DNA from: Anaeramoeba flamelloides
Lineage: Eukaryota; Metamonada; Anaeramoebidae
Assembly (NCBI GenBank): GCA_027625915.1
Contig: JANTQA010000012.1
Coordinates: 16,516,501 to 16,580,500, forward strand
Direction: 5' to 3'
DNA: 64,000 nucleotides
Position numbers and translations under genes: made by a program. The notes below the pieces were generated by a model. The model had not been told where the DNA came from. It was given only the letters and a program-made list of their open reading frames with translations, and did not search any database. Shown here piece by piece: positions 35,101 to 47,545 of this stretch; the first letter of the stretch is position 1; each line of letters begins with the position of its first letter.

Positions 35101-37143
35101 AATATATGTTTTGAATTGTCCATCGAAATACCAAAAAAACCTAAAATTTTTATTTACTATTATTATTGTTAATTCTGAGAGGCAATTCAATAAAATTGCC
35201 TACTGCTTTTCATTAGTTTTTTTTTTTTAATTTGAGAAACAAACTGAAAATTATATAAATTTTTGTTTTATTTCTCTAATCAAAAAAAAACCTCCGTGAA
35301 CTTTTCCAGAATTTAAAAGAAAATTTCAAGAAAAATTCGGTTTATTTCTTAAATTAAAAAAAAACTCCGTTAGCTTTTCTTGAGTTTTCTGTTTATTTGG
35401 AAAATCAATAGATTTTCATTAGGTTTTTTTGAGTTTTCTATTTCTAAAGTAAAAAAAACCTAGAACACTTCACAAATAAAACAGAAAACCACAAGAAAAG
35501 CTAGGTACTCTGTGACACCCTACGACACCCCAAAAGCACTTTTTTAAACACTAAACTTGTATTTAGATTTTTTTATGGTTGCTATATGAAGACAAAATTA
35601 TAACCCAGAGGATATCTTTTCTTAAAATTAATGAAAAGAAAAATTATTATTTTTTAACAAAGAGAATAAAAAGAGAATTAAAAGTGGGGGATAGTAGAGA
35701 TTAAAAAAATATCAAAAAAAGTAAAAACTTAACTTTATTAAAAGTTCCTTTTTGTACCCCTGGATTGGTCAGGACATTGGTTGTTTCCTTTTATGTCCAA
35801 TATGTCGAAAATTTCTAAATCGCCAGATAATATAAATCATTTGTGTAAAAGTGTACTTGGAAGGAGTTGATCTTAATACAAGGCATTGTTGCCGTACTCG
35901 CCAGAAGTTTATCCCAATAGGGGCAATTGCATTTAAGAACAAGTTAAATTGTTAGCACTATTTCTGTTCTTCAATATTTTGCCAACCAAAATAGAATCAC
36001 ACACTTGATTATTTTTCTTCTTTTCTACTTTTTAATTAAAAAAACAAAAAAAAATCCTTTCTTAACCAGAAAAAAAAGATAACTCAAAAAAATTAAATGG
36101 GAAGAATAATAAAAAATTGCATACTAAATTTGATATATTTTGTTCAAAAAGTTCTAAAAGTTTTTCGATCAATAAATCTTTTTTTTAAAAGTTTCATCAA
36201 AATAAAAAAAAATACAAAAAATTATAGTATTTTGCCTTTCCTTTAACAGACATTTTTTTAAACCATTTTTTTTTTTTAAAAAAAAACAACAATATTGGAT
36301 TTTAGTTCTTACAGAACATAAAATACAACTATTCCTAGTTTTTCGCTATTATAATGTTTTTTTTTTCAAAAAATTTCACCCTTTTTTATTATCTATTTTT
36401 CGAAATATATCACATCTTATACTGGTTTTTTTGTAATCAGAATTATGTATTAATAAAAGAAACGAAAAAAATATTCCACTTCGAAAAGAAAATTTTCACC
36501 AGGGTGACTGTATCCTTAAGAATCCTTTCATTGAAACCTATTTATTTCAAACCAAAATATCTATTGTTAATAATACTAATGGTACACTCAAAGAAAATGA
36601 AAAAATTATTTTTTTACTGGTATTTAATATTTATCATTAGACACAATTTCAGCTATTTTTTTTTTTTCAATTCTTCAAATATTCCTTTCATTCTGGATTT
36701 TTAATTTACCCAAAAAATACGTAATAATAAAGAAGACACAAACAAATAAATAGAGCTCAAAAATTGTGATCTAAACTTCTTTTCACTCGAAGGAGCCCAG
36801 CTAAAAATGAAAAATTCCATTTTTTTAAAGAATCAATCACATATAATTATTTGGAAATATGAGAAATAATAAACTTAAGATTAGAGTTGGTATTCATAAA
36901 ATAAATACCTTCAGAAACTATAAATTTGAAAAAAAAATAAATGTTAAAAAAAATTTTTGATAACCTTTTAGTGGAATGTTGAGGAAAAAATTTCTCAATT
37001 TCTTTTGAAAATTATATTTGTTTAGAATAAGATTTTTTACTTTAAGATGTATGAAGATAAAAGGAATTACAAACTCTCAATCTTCTTAAAGTTTATTTGG
37101 GGTTTTAAAACTTTTTTTTTTTCCAAATGACTTTTCAAAAAAG

Positions 37144-37174
<31 letters not shown>

Positions 37175-40100
37175 TTGAAAAAAAATTTGACTTTATTAGA
37201 AAAAATATAAAAACTAAAAATTGAAAATTTATTTTGAGAAGAATAATGGATTAAACTCATAGAATATGTTCTATTTTTTCAATAAAACTGGATCCCTTTG
37301 AATGAAAAAGGTATTTATTTCATTGAAAACTTTATTAGTAAAAGAAAAATAGAAAAAATCAAGTTGAATTTTTTTCCTATTTATTTTTCAAATACTAATA
37401 TTTATTTCTGAGAAAAATAAAAGTTAAAAAGATATTTACAAAATGAAAATTTACAATTTTTTAAAATTCAAAATCAATAATTTCTCTACATTTATAATAA
37501 TTGATTAATTTGTAAAGCATGTATAATTATCAGGTGGGCAAAATATTTAAATAAATACAACACGTCATAATTTCCATGTAAAAAAAAAATTCAAGATCAA
37601 TTATATTCATAAAAAATAATTTTTTTTCATATACTTTGTCATTTTTTTTTTTTTTTTTTTGTTAGATTCACTTTTTAATTAATTTACTAAATTAGCGAAG
37701 TCTGTGTTTCATAAAGTTGCACATCTAATACAAAAATCAACTGTATTTACAATTTATTTTTTATTTCATCCTTTTTTTAAAGATTTTATTTTTAGAAAAA
37801 TTACTATAAAAAAAAAAAAGTTGATAGAACTCATAAACGTTTTAAAAGGGTCAAATTCCTCATGAAAAAAAAAAAAAAGAAAATCAAAATTTATCCAAAA
37901 GTTACATTTATTAAGAAGATATTGTTGATTATTAACAATAATTGAAAGGGGGACTTAAAAAATGGAAATATTTTTGTACAATTTTATTTATCTCAACGAA
38001 TAACAATGTGTAGTTAAAAAAATCTGAAAACATTTAATTATAACTAGAATTAATAAACTTAAATTAGTTCCATCTTCCCTAAAAAAACTGAATAAAAAAA
38101 GAAGATCAAGCAAAATTTTGGCAATTCAAAATCTAAAAATGAGTATTTTCTGAAAAAAATTCAAAATACTCCCAAGACTTTTAACTTTTGCCAATTTAAC
38201 AACAATTAACTATTGTTAAATAAATTTTGAGATCCTGATTTATCCAAATTAAATGTGCATTGTTCTCATTTGACTAACCAATAATTAGAATTACTCGCCC
38301 CAGTATATGTAAAAGTTTTTTAACATAATTATTTTTTAAAAGATTCAAAGATGCATTTACAATGGAGTACAAAACAAAATGGCATATTAAATTTTGTTCT
38401 TTTCAAAGGTACCAAAAAATTTTTCTAAAATATTAATTATTTTTTATAATTGGAATTTGAACAATTAATCAGAAACAAGTAGACTAATACATATCGAAAA
38501 ATAGTTGAATATGTATGAAGTAAAACTAGCCAATAAATTTTAATATTTTCTTATAAATTGAAAAAACAAAATTCTTAGGTTTTCATTGAGAAATTCAACA
38601 GTATTCATTTTAATCCCCCATTGAAGATCAAAGAAAATTCCAATTAGAAATCAATATGATTTTTTTACGATCATTCAAAATTTTTCAATGACATTAGAAT
38701 AACATGATTTTACCAAGTGACTATCGATCTTGTTATAAAAAGAAAATTTTTGCAAAACAAACAGTGTATCAAAAAACAATTGCAATAAGAAAAAAAGAAA
38801 AATATAAAAATGTGAAAAAATTATTGGAATTTCCAAAATTTTGTTTTTCTTCTAATATCCATTTAAACACTTCAAACTCACAAAACCCATACATTACAAT
38901 TGTATTCATTTAACTGGAAAATAGTTTATTTGTAATTTATTGGTATTTTACAATAAAAAAAATAAATTTTATTTTCAAAATTTTAAAAAGTTATTTCTGT
39001 AAAACAATCATAATTCTTACGAAAAAAATAATCAATGTAAAAAATAGATTTAAATGTCAACACACAAAATCTAATAGTGGTGTTATATACATTAACATCA
39101 ATATATTAAACCGCCCAACACTTATTTTTTTGAAAATTTTTGTTAAAATGGTTAAGGTGTAAGAATGGAAAAGTATTTATTTCCAATAAGATTAATTTAT
39201 TAAAATATATATAATTCAAAATTAAAAGCAATCTCTTTTAAGAATAATGATGAATTTAAAATAAAAAATAAAATATAAAAATCTAAAACTGTAATCATCA
39301 TTATTCGAAAAGGTCAATCTTTGGTATCATTCCTTTTAACTTTTTAGTAACATTCTGGCTAATTTCAACACTTTTAAAAACACCACAATTAAATTGAAAA
39401 AAAAAAAAAAATAAACAAAAAAATTAAAAGACTGCATTAGAAAATATTGAAAAATCTGATACAAGTATTGATAAACAAAGCAGACCGATTTATCCACTAA
39501 TTTTATTATATGAAGGGGAGGATCCAAATTCAAATGTATTTATGAAGAGTTTAATAAAATCCATTAGCAAATTAGAGCAAGAAATAATATCTGAAAAGAA
39601 TTATTCTTATCATTGCGTTTTGGAAAACAATGGAACTTCATGTTCAGATGTTGAATCTATAATACCAGATTTGACAACTAACAAAAAAACGGAACAACCA
39701 GACAAGCCAAACGAATACCCATTATTCGAATATGGAGAGGATGTGATCACCCAAGAAGAAATTGATAACGCGCTTGTTACTCTCAGCGAAGGTGATAAAA
39801 AGGATCAATTTGGTAAAGATTTTGATTCTGAAAAAAAAGGTGGAAGATATTTTAAATCTGTTTTTTATAGCGGGCTACCACTGGAAGGCTATCAGAATGA
39901 AAATGACGAAAGATCAAACCAAAATTCAAATTATCAAAAATGGACAGAAGGTATCATTAAAATTATTCAAAAGTACAATGATGAAGAAAAAGTAAATATT
40001 TATTTTGGTGGAAACACATTCCTAATCCTAAATGAATTATATTCGATGTTAGTGCATGATTATTTATGGCTGTTGTTTTCGTTCATATTTGTTTTTTTAT

Positions 40101-42833
40101 ATCTTTGGCTTATGACAAAATCTGGGTTTTTGGCCTCATTTGGAATGTTTCATATTATTTTAACAATACCACTGGCATTCTTAATATATAATAAACTTTT
40201 TGATGGTAAGAATTATAATCATTTTTATTTGAGTAATTTTCAAAAATTTGACAAAAAAGTTTTCAATGGTATCTATAAAATAGATTACAGGCTTTAATAG
40301 TCTTATTTTTAGTTCAGCATTAAAAAAAAAAAAAAAATTAATAAATTTTTTTTTAATGGGTTTATTGATGTTATATTGATTTTTAATATATATATATATA
40401 TTATCATAATTGCATATCTTCTTTTATATCTTTTACAACTTATTGAATAATATATTATTTTAAATTATTTTCAATTACAATTTTTTTAGTTCATTTTATG
40501 AGTACAATAAATATTGCAGGATTGTAAGTTTTCCATTTTTTTTTTTTTTTTTTCGTAAAAAAAAAATATGTTTTCTTAAACTAATTCTTTCAAGGCACAA
40601 TTCATTTATTTCCCTACATATATCTTTTTTCAAAATCATAATGTATACCAAATAAATATAATTCTATATTTCGTCATCATCCTATGAATACTCAAATAGA
40701 TATATTATTTTTGCAATTGGAGCAGATGATATTTTCATTTTTTTAAATTTTTGGAAACATTCCAGATTGGCAGGAAAGAAACATGTGGAATCGCTGTTTA
40801 GAAGGATGCTATGGGCGTACCCCAAGGCGGCGAAGGCCACACTGATCACCTCTTTTACAATTGCGTGGTCCTTTATTTTGACTGCATTCTCGCCCATTGC
40901 AGAAATATCTGTCTTTGGCATTTTCGCTGCATCCCTTGTGATTTCCAATTACATTTTTGTCATTACATTGTTTCCAGCAATTATTGTTATTTATGAAAAG
41001 TATTTTTCACAGCACCACTTATGCTTATGCTGTGCGTTTCCAAGGACCATACCTGGCGGGTTATTGCAATACGAAAAGGAACAGAAAATCTATTTGGAAA
41101 ACATTTGTAATTGTTGCTGTAAGAATAAAAAGGGCAAAGGAAATGATAAGGGCGTTACCTGGGCCAATTCCAGTGATTCAAGTGATGTGGAAAAAAATGA
41201 CAAGGGAGATGAAAAAAAGAGCAAAGGTAATAAGGCGCCAAGGAAGGATTCGTTATTGGACTCACCAAGAATTAATCAAAAAAGATCAAAATCTAAAAGA
41301 AATTTTACAAAAAGTGCCAAAAGCAAACGATCTTCAACGAACAATCCCAACGTTTCACTTGGCGAAAGTTCGCATGACGAATATTTGCAAAGCGTTGTGA
41401 GAGATCCAGAGGGGGAATTTAGTGTGAACAAATTAAAAGTCTTTGATCGGTTTTTGTACACAAAGTTGTCACCATTTTTAACAAACAAAGTTGTGAGTTG
41501 GACTTTAGTAATTCTATTTACTTGCTTAACAGTTGTCATGATCTTACAGGTAACAAGTTTAGAGCCATCATCCAATTCCTCACAAGATTATCCCGACTGG
41601 TCCAATACCGAAAAATACAACAAGATCATAAATGAGGAATTTGAAACCACTGAAGAAACCGTCGTTATAATACACTACAGCTTTGGGTTGAAAAAATATG
41701 ACATCTCTGATATCAACACTAACGACCCCGACGAAAAGGGTACGTTGATCTATGATGAAGCCATGGATTTCAAGCAAACTGAAAATCAAGAATATTTTCT
41801 CCAAATTTGCGAGCAGGCATTCCAAGAAGAAGGATTGCTTTTAAAGGATAACAGGGAATGTATCATGTCGGATTTTAAAAATTGGATTGGCAATGACAGT
41901 TTCCCAGTAGTTGATCAGGGTAATTATGAGCTATCACAATTTATGAAAAATTTCACTCAAAGTGCAGAGGGGTCAAAATATTTCAATTATGTTGATTATG
42001 ACGGGTTTGGAAACATCAAATTTATATCTACCCCGTTTAAAAGTACATTGACCATCAAATCAAAATCTTCATATTCAAAGCTGAAAGATGAATATGAAAA
42101 ATGGGAGGAATTCCAGACACAAATGAAAAAAAGTGAACCAAACGATATGAAAAATAGCCAGTTTACTGCTGACGGCGCATTCATCTGGATGAAAACGCAA
42201 CAGAGTCTTGTCGACATCACAATCTGGGGCGCATCTAGTTCTGCGTTCATTGCCCTGATAGTGATCACACTGGCCTGTAGGAACTGGGTGGTAGGATTCT
42301 TGTCCTTCTTCACAATTTCTTTCATCGTCATAAACACATTAGGCTTTATGAAGATTTTAGGCTGGGAGCTGGGCGTTATCGAATCCATTGCAATCACAAT
42401 TCTGGCAGGTCTTACAGTTGATTATGTTGTGCATCTTGCACATGCATACCACGAAATCAACGCAACTTCCAGACATAAAAAGGTGCAGGGCGCACTGTAT
42501 GCAGTCGGGAGTTCTGTGCTTGCAGGATTTATAACAACCTTTGGAAGTGCCATCCCACTCCTGTTTTGCTACTTGGAAACAATGTACAAATTTGGGGTAT
42601 TCCTCATGCTCTCACTCGGTTTAACTTTCATTTATACCTTCTTCTTTTTAATGCCCTTGTTGTCCATTTTTGGTCCCAAAAATAGACACGAATTCCTTTC
42701 CGGTAACTTTTGCAGAACCCTTAAAAAGAAGAAGAAAGCCACTAATGATAGCTCCTCGAGCGATTCAGACAGTGGCAATGTTGAAAAAAAATCTCACGAA
42801 ACCTCTGAAATTTCTTTAGATTCACTGAATTAA
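32159..42833 (+). CDS. Dispatched/Patched-like RND transporter, four exons
   Basis: Exons: 32159-32344, 39431-40205, 40490-40523 (a 34-base microexon) and 40700-42833. The phases agree, giving about 1,042 residues. Exon 1 encodes TM1 (about 8-33). Exon 2 encodes the first extracytosolic loop (about 63-225) and TM2-TM3. Exons 3-4 continue the sterol-sensing-like block with AIGADDIFIF at 337-346. A Cys-rich cluster and a long Lys/Ser-rich cytosolic linker follow, then TM7, a second loop, and TM8-TM12 with GLTVDYVVHLAHAYHE starting at residue 902. GxxDD in TM4 and GxxxD in TM10 are the conserved ion-relay acids of Patched/Dispatched/NPC1 proteins, which use an ion gradient to move lipids or lipidated proteins; GLTVDYVVHLAH is especially Dispatched-like. 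The substrate here is unknown; sterol or lipid export at the plasma membrane is an inference. The first intron is 7.1 kb, the others 284 and 176 bp. Confidence 0.88.
33195..33475 (+). repeat. Direct repeat, right copy, inside transporter intron 1
   Basis: Partner of 31250-31525, in the same orientation, with many small differences. Confidence 0.65.
33830..34230 (+). repeat. Degenerate tandem repeat, ~55-65 bp period
   Basis: Imperfect units of the form AAAACCAAAAAAAAG, then a GGATC-like core, then TCAATT or TCAAAAAA, recur about six times. It is a decayed minisatellite. Confidence 0.45.
35190..35500 (+). repeat. Degenerate repeat with TTTTCTTGAGTTTTCTGTTT-like units
   Basis: The unit GAGTTTTCTGTTTATTTGG recurs as GAGTTTTCTATTTCTAAAG, and inverse-oriented relatives (CAAATAAAACAGAAAACC) follow, so the block can also fold back. 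Confidence 0.4.
36776..37311. mobile_element. ~536 bp inverted-repeat element (family 7, copy B)
   Basis: The left end TTTTCACTCGAAGGAGCCC and the right end CCCTTTGAATGAAAAAGG are inverse relatives. The interior poly-purine tract (37138-37190) and the TTTTGAGAAGAATAATGG block match the copy at 14451-14998. It lies inside transporter intron 1. Confidence 0.7.
38395..38910 (+). repeat. Dispersed repeat, family 13, copy A
   Basis: Collinear over about 500 bp with 63535-64000 (shared CATTAGAATAACATG, ATCAATATGATTTTT and AATGTGAAAAAATT). The 69-codon frame inside it is not kept in the other copy. Confidence 0.6.
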
Positions 42834-43721
42834 ATTTTAGTGTTTATACCAATATTATTTTTTATATTTTGTTTTTGTTATTATTATTTGGATTTTAAAT
42901 ATATATTGTTATTTTTTATAAAAATATTTGAAAACCTTCTTCATTTTCTTTATTATTGTTTTTATTTTTCTTTCTAATTTTGTAATTGCTGCTTAGAAAT
43001 TTTTTTCAACAATGAAAAAAAATTTTTTTATTATACAATAAAATGATCAAATTAATACATTTCAATTTTAATTTTTTTGATTTTTCAAAACCAATGATCG
43101 AAAATTTTATCAAACAATTATTTAATTAATTTGAAAGATTTTTTTTTTTTTTTAACAAAAAGAACATTCATTATGAAATTATAATCGAATGAATTTGAAA
43201 TTTTTCAATATTTGTTGATCTTTGGGGGTATTTTAATACTACTCGGAAGATTGGCTCTATTTTGAATTTCTGAGAAAAGCCTAAGATTTTTACTTCTTGG
43301 TATTTTAGTATAGTATGGAATATGGATTTTTGATCAAGGTAAACTTGTACTATTTGATCAGATAATTTTGGGTTTGTTTTTTTTTTTGATTAAAAAGATA
43401 ACTTTGTTAATATTTTTATAAAAAATTGGAATCCCAGCATTGTTATTTACCAAGGAAAAGTTATAATTTGAAACTGTTGTTTTTAAGGGTAAACCATATT
43501 AGAATACATTTTTTAAAATGTTGCAATTTCTATTGATCAAATAATCGAAAAAAATTTATCTTCTTAAGGGACGAGTCTCTTTTAAATTTTTTTAGGTAAA
43601 TTTAATATAGATTTAGAATTTTTTTTGCCAATTATTTTGATTTGAAATCAAAGTGAAAAAATTCTTTGTATAGTAATGAAATCTCGATAAATGACATTCA
43701 ATAAATTTTGTTATTGTTTTA
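42834..43721. other. 3' flank of the transporter gene
   Basis: A+T-rich DNA without a recognised gene or repeat. Confidence 0.5.
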
Positions 43722-44290
43722 TATTGATGGAAGAAGTGTAAATTACACTCTAGATGTTCTTTTACTTAAATTTCCTCAAAGGGAATTTAAGCGTAAAATC
43801 ATAGATTGCACGATTGTTCAAGGGAAAGACATACCCATTTTTTTTTATGTTTAAAAAGTGAAAGCCAAAAATTGAAAAGAAAAAAGCAAAAAGAAAAAAA
43901 AAAAAAAAAAAAAAGAAATTTAAAAAGGGTTTATAAGAAGCAATTGGTAAAAAATCAAAAAAAAAAAAAAACAATGCTATCTTTAATTAAGAACTCCCAA
44001 AATCACAGCCACGATACTTTTGGTTGATTTAATAATTTGATAATTGATCATGAATGTTCACTTGGAGGATCGTTATTTAATTGTTATAATTTCTTTTTTT
44101 TTTTTGATCTTATTTGCTTTAAACCTTTGGTCATTTTAGCCTTTGCTTTTTAGTTTTTATTTTCAAGTTACGCATACTTTCGTGTTTCAGTGTCACAGTA
44201 TTAGTAAGTAACCACTTGATCTTTTTCCTTTGGGGCTCTTCTTCCCAATATAAAGAAGATTCAGCCAGGGGAAAAATGGAAAAAAATAAA
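43722..44290. mobile_element. Single-arm copy of the foldback element
   Basis: About 569 bp collinear with the arm at 24531-25116: tip TATTGATGGAAGAAGTG, then AGTGTAAATTACACT, TTTATAAGAAGCAATTGG, TTTAAACCTTTGGTCA, and the inner edge GATTCAGCCAGGGG. No inverted partner follows. Open frames here (for example 43806-44027 and 44216-44449) are poly-purine artefacts inside the element. Confidence 0.8.
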
Positions 44291-46729
44291 TTTTGTTATT
44301 GTTATTTTAGAAATAAAAAATTTTTCCTTTTTTTTCGCTTTTTTAAAAGTTGCTTTTTTTCAAATTTTCGAGAAAATAAAAAAAATCAAAAAAAATATGA
44401 GCAAGAAAGCAAAACTTTGTTGTGTTTGTGGAAGAAGTACAAAAAATAATTTAAAAAATGTACCTGAAAGGGTTTTTTTGGATTTACATGAAAAAAAAGT
44501 TTGATTCAAAAAAAATATTCAATATATGCTTTACCCAAAATAAAAGATTTTTATTATTTTCTTGTACAATTATTTTTATCTCTTGAAACCACTTTTCGGT
44601 TTAAGCTCTTTTGTTATTGTTAAATTTGAAGTTTTAAAAAGTTGTCCCAAATAAGCATACTAAAAGTTTTTGTCAGAGCCAAAAAAAAATAAACGAAAAG
44701 AATTAGAATTATTTTTTTAAAAAATAATTATTGATAAAACAAAGTGAGTTCTTTATAGAGTCAAGTTGGATGAACATAAGTGAAAGAGAAAATATTCACT
44801 AGTTTTAAATTATTTTTTCGTTTTTCCAAAAGAGAATAAATATTAATTTTGAAACAATAATTAAATCAAAATTAATCTAAAAATTCTCATCCATTAAAGA
44901 TATTTTTTTAAAAAAAAATTGTAAAAAGCACTTATTTTGACAGAATTGTAAAATTTTTAAAAAAAGGAAGAAATAAAAGTTCTAACATTGAAAAAACCTG
45001 TTTACTATCAATTTTAAACATGTTTCTAGATAAGGATTTCTTATTTAGTTATTGACAAAAAAAAAATTTAATAGATACTAGTCCCTTAATAAACAGTATT
45101 ATTTCGAAAAAATTTGTAAAAGGTTTACAACTTTATTAGATATTAATAGGAATTGAAAAAAAAATACGTTTTCTATAATATTTTATTCATTTTAAATAGT
45201 AATATTTTTGAAATTTTTAAATGACTTAGTTGAGAGATTATTTGAATCTATTTTTTTAATAGTCTAAAAAGAATCATATTTCTTCAATTTTGTTTTCAAA
45301 GATTTCTTTCAAAAGATTTCCCTAAATTAGTTTGAAAAACTGATTTTTTCTGTTTTTTGAATATTTTTTATCATTTTATTTGTTTTTCACCTTTGAGTTT
45401 AAATAGATCTTCTCTGTTTTTTTCGATAAATTGTTTTAAAATTTATTATATTTTCTTTCTTAATGTTACAATTTTCAAAAATAAAGTATGCAGAAAAGTT
45501 TAATCTGTGTTTCAAAATATCAAATGTTTTTTTTTTTCTTTAAGAAGGCCTAATCATCAACTTGTAAAAGAAACTAACAATAAAACCTAATTTAATATGG
45601 GACTGGTATCTTAAAGTTTTATTATTGAAAAGAAATTCGAAAAATAAAGGATCAAATTAGAAAATTTATCAAAAAAATTGAGTTAGTTTTTAAGAAAATT
45701 TATCTCATCAAAAAAAATCAAAAATTTTAAAAAAATTGAGAAAATTATTGAGAAAATTATTAAGTAAATTCAAATTATACTGAAAATATCAAGGAGTTTT
45801 ACCTCGAAAATTGATTTGAATTCAGGTATACTGTTGGGCAGTGAATTGGGTGTTACACTGGAACAAGAAGAAAAAAAAGCAATATTTTTATATTTTGAAA
45901 CAGGGATTATTGTCTTTGGGAACGTATTCTTTTGATCACTGTAATTGTAAAGGAAAAAGATCAAAATTTTCTTTCAGCGTTCCCAAAATAACACACACGA
46001 CTTAAAATTAAAATAAATCGTCAAAGTATCACCAATTCCCAAAGGTAAATTAAAACTTAAAAGGGTTTTAAGAATTAAAAATTCGAAATGTTGAATAATT
46101 TGAAAATCTTTTTTTAGAAAGTTGAATGAATATTCTGTTCAATTTGTTTTGCAACAAATAGTAGTGTTCAGTAAAAGGTTCATTCGCTGAAACTAATTTC
46201 AAAAAAAAAAATACCCCTAAAATAGGTGTTTTTTTTTGAAAAGTCGGGAATTTTGAAATAGGAGGTATTCAAATATTAATGAGTTAAATAGCTAACTTTT
46301 AAAATTACATCACATTATCATAACTTTTAAAAAAATTATTTATAAAAGAATATAACAGAAATCAAAATGTAACTTTGGCTAACTTTAATTTTCAGATTTG
46401 ATTTTAGACTTTTCCTCTCGGGTAAATCGTATTTTTGTAAAAATCTTTTCTTATATTCTTTGAATGAGTGACGGTGTTTTCCTGAATTTAAAAAAAGGGA
46501 GTGTGTCTGAAGAATTTATTTTTAAAAAATGCCCCTCAAAAATTGATGATAAAATAATTAAGAAAATATTAATAAATTGAGATCTTCTTCTGATAATTTT
46601 TCCTATATTTTTTTTTGGATCGAAACACTAAATAAATTAAATCAAGTTAAGGCCCACGTTCTTTCTTGAATTGAAAGTTGTAGAAAAGGTAAAATCCCAA
46701 AAAACTTTTCATATTTCTTTTTTTTGAAA
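44291..46729. other. Intergenic A+T-rich DNA
   Basis: No gene is recognised. One short inverted-repeat element lies at 45939-46164. Confidence 0.5.
45939..46164. mobile_element. Inverted-repeat element (family 3, copy B)
   Basis: About 226 bp. The left arm has AGATCAAAATTTTCTTTCAG and the right arm has the diverged inverse AAGTTGAATGAATATTCTG, with outer CTGTAATTG / CAAATAGTAG pairing. The flanking TA is changed on both sides (CA and TG). Confidence 0.6.
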
Positions 46730-47092
46730 ATGAAAAACAATAATTATGCTTTTGGTTTTCCTGAATATAGTTATGTTGGACATCGATTATGCAAGATCTT
46801 GAAATCCACAAAAGCCTCCCAAATAGATAAGCACCAGGTTATCTATGATATTGTAGGAGGTTGTTCTTGTGAATATCGCTGGAGGACGAGAAATGATGAA
46901 GATAATTTTTTGGGTTACAAAAAAACTACTTTACTAATACAAACCGGAAAGAACGAGGTGAGTTATGTGACTGAAAAAAGGATAACAACAAAGCATTTCT
47001 TCCAAGGGGAAACCATCAAACAGATTGCGGTCAAAAATCTCGAATATGCAGTACTGATAAATTGCAATTTCTGTTTGGAAATTTTTACTTGA
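46730..47092 (+). CDS. RCC1-like repeat fragment (short gene or orphan exon)
   Basis: The frame from the ATG at 46730 encodes about 120 residues with protein-like composition. Two stretches look like RCC1 beta-propeller blades: NNNYAFGFPEYSYVGHR, which mimics the VYxxGxNxxxQLG start of a blade, and FQGETIKQIAVKNLEYAVLI, which mimics IxxIxxGxxHSxxLT. An N-terminal first blade right after the start codon is usual in amoebal RCC1-BTB proteins. No BTB domain or further blade follows; a dispersed repeat begins right downstream. It may be a first exon whose partner exons were displaced by that repeat, or a relic of the family whose broken member lies at 50700-52104. RCC1 assignment is by pattern only. 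Confidence 0.45.
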   Translation: MKNNNYAFGFPEYSYVGHRLCKILKSTKASQIDKHQVIYDIVGGCSCEYRWRTRNDEDNFLGYKKTTLLIQTGKNEVSYVTEKRITTKHFFQGETIKQIAVKNLEYAVLINCNFCLEIFT

Positions 47093-47136
47093 TTTTCCAT
47101 TTTTATGGTAATTTTTTTGATTTTTTTTAAGAACAA

Positions 47137-47545
47137 AAATTTCTTAAAAATTAACTCTATTTTTAGAGATAAATTTTCCAATTTGAACCTTCATTTTTTC
47201 GAATTTCTTTTTAAAGAAGAGAACTTTCAGAAACCAATACCATATTTAATTAGGGTATATTGTTGGTTTCTTTGATTGGTTAATGTTTAGGTCTTCTATA
47301 TTGGTATTAGAATTCTAACTGGGAAAAAATTTTCACTGAATTTTCAATTCCCTTTTTCAAATAGATCACGAATTACAATCGACTTCTGAGAAAACTCTTT
47401 TTATTAAAGAAAAGTATGGAAAATGTGGTGAAAAGTTTGTCCCATTTAGAATTCAAATACCAGTAACAAAAAAACACATTTGTTATTTTGAACACCGATT
47501 AAACTTTTCGACACACTTCATTTTGACAACAGTTGATAAGAAAAA
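47137..47545 (+). repeat. Dispersed repeat, family 11, copy C
   Basis: Shares blocks such as CGAATTTCTTTTTAAAG and GATAAATTTTCCAATTTG with the copies at 11960-12430 and 54735-55205. Relative to them it has about 170 bp of extra sequence in the middle (47300-47470), parts of which resemble 33060-33120 and 52690-52740. Confidence 0.5.

Larger units (their letters stand above)
32345..39430 (+). other. 7.1 kb first intron of the transporter gene
   Basis: The donor is GTAAGT directly after ..KQKAFA and the acceptor is ..ATTAAAAG before TALENIEK. It contains a direct-repeat copy (33195-33475), tandem-like A-rich repeats (33830-34230 and 35190-35500), a ~536 bp inverted-repeat element (36776-37311) and a dispersed repeat (38395-38910). 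Somewhat more mixed sequence at 32380-33120 and 35750-35950 has no readable exon. The frame at 36354-36704 is pyrimidine-rich, T-driven and not a convincing gene. Confidence 0.75.

Noticed and set aside
36354-36704. 116-codon open frame inside the transporter intron
   Set aside because: T-rich Phe/Leu/Ile composition typical of random A+T-rich DNA; no motif, and it lies next to a mobile element.
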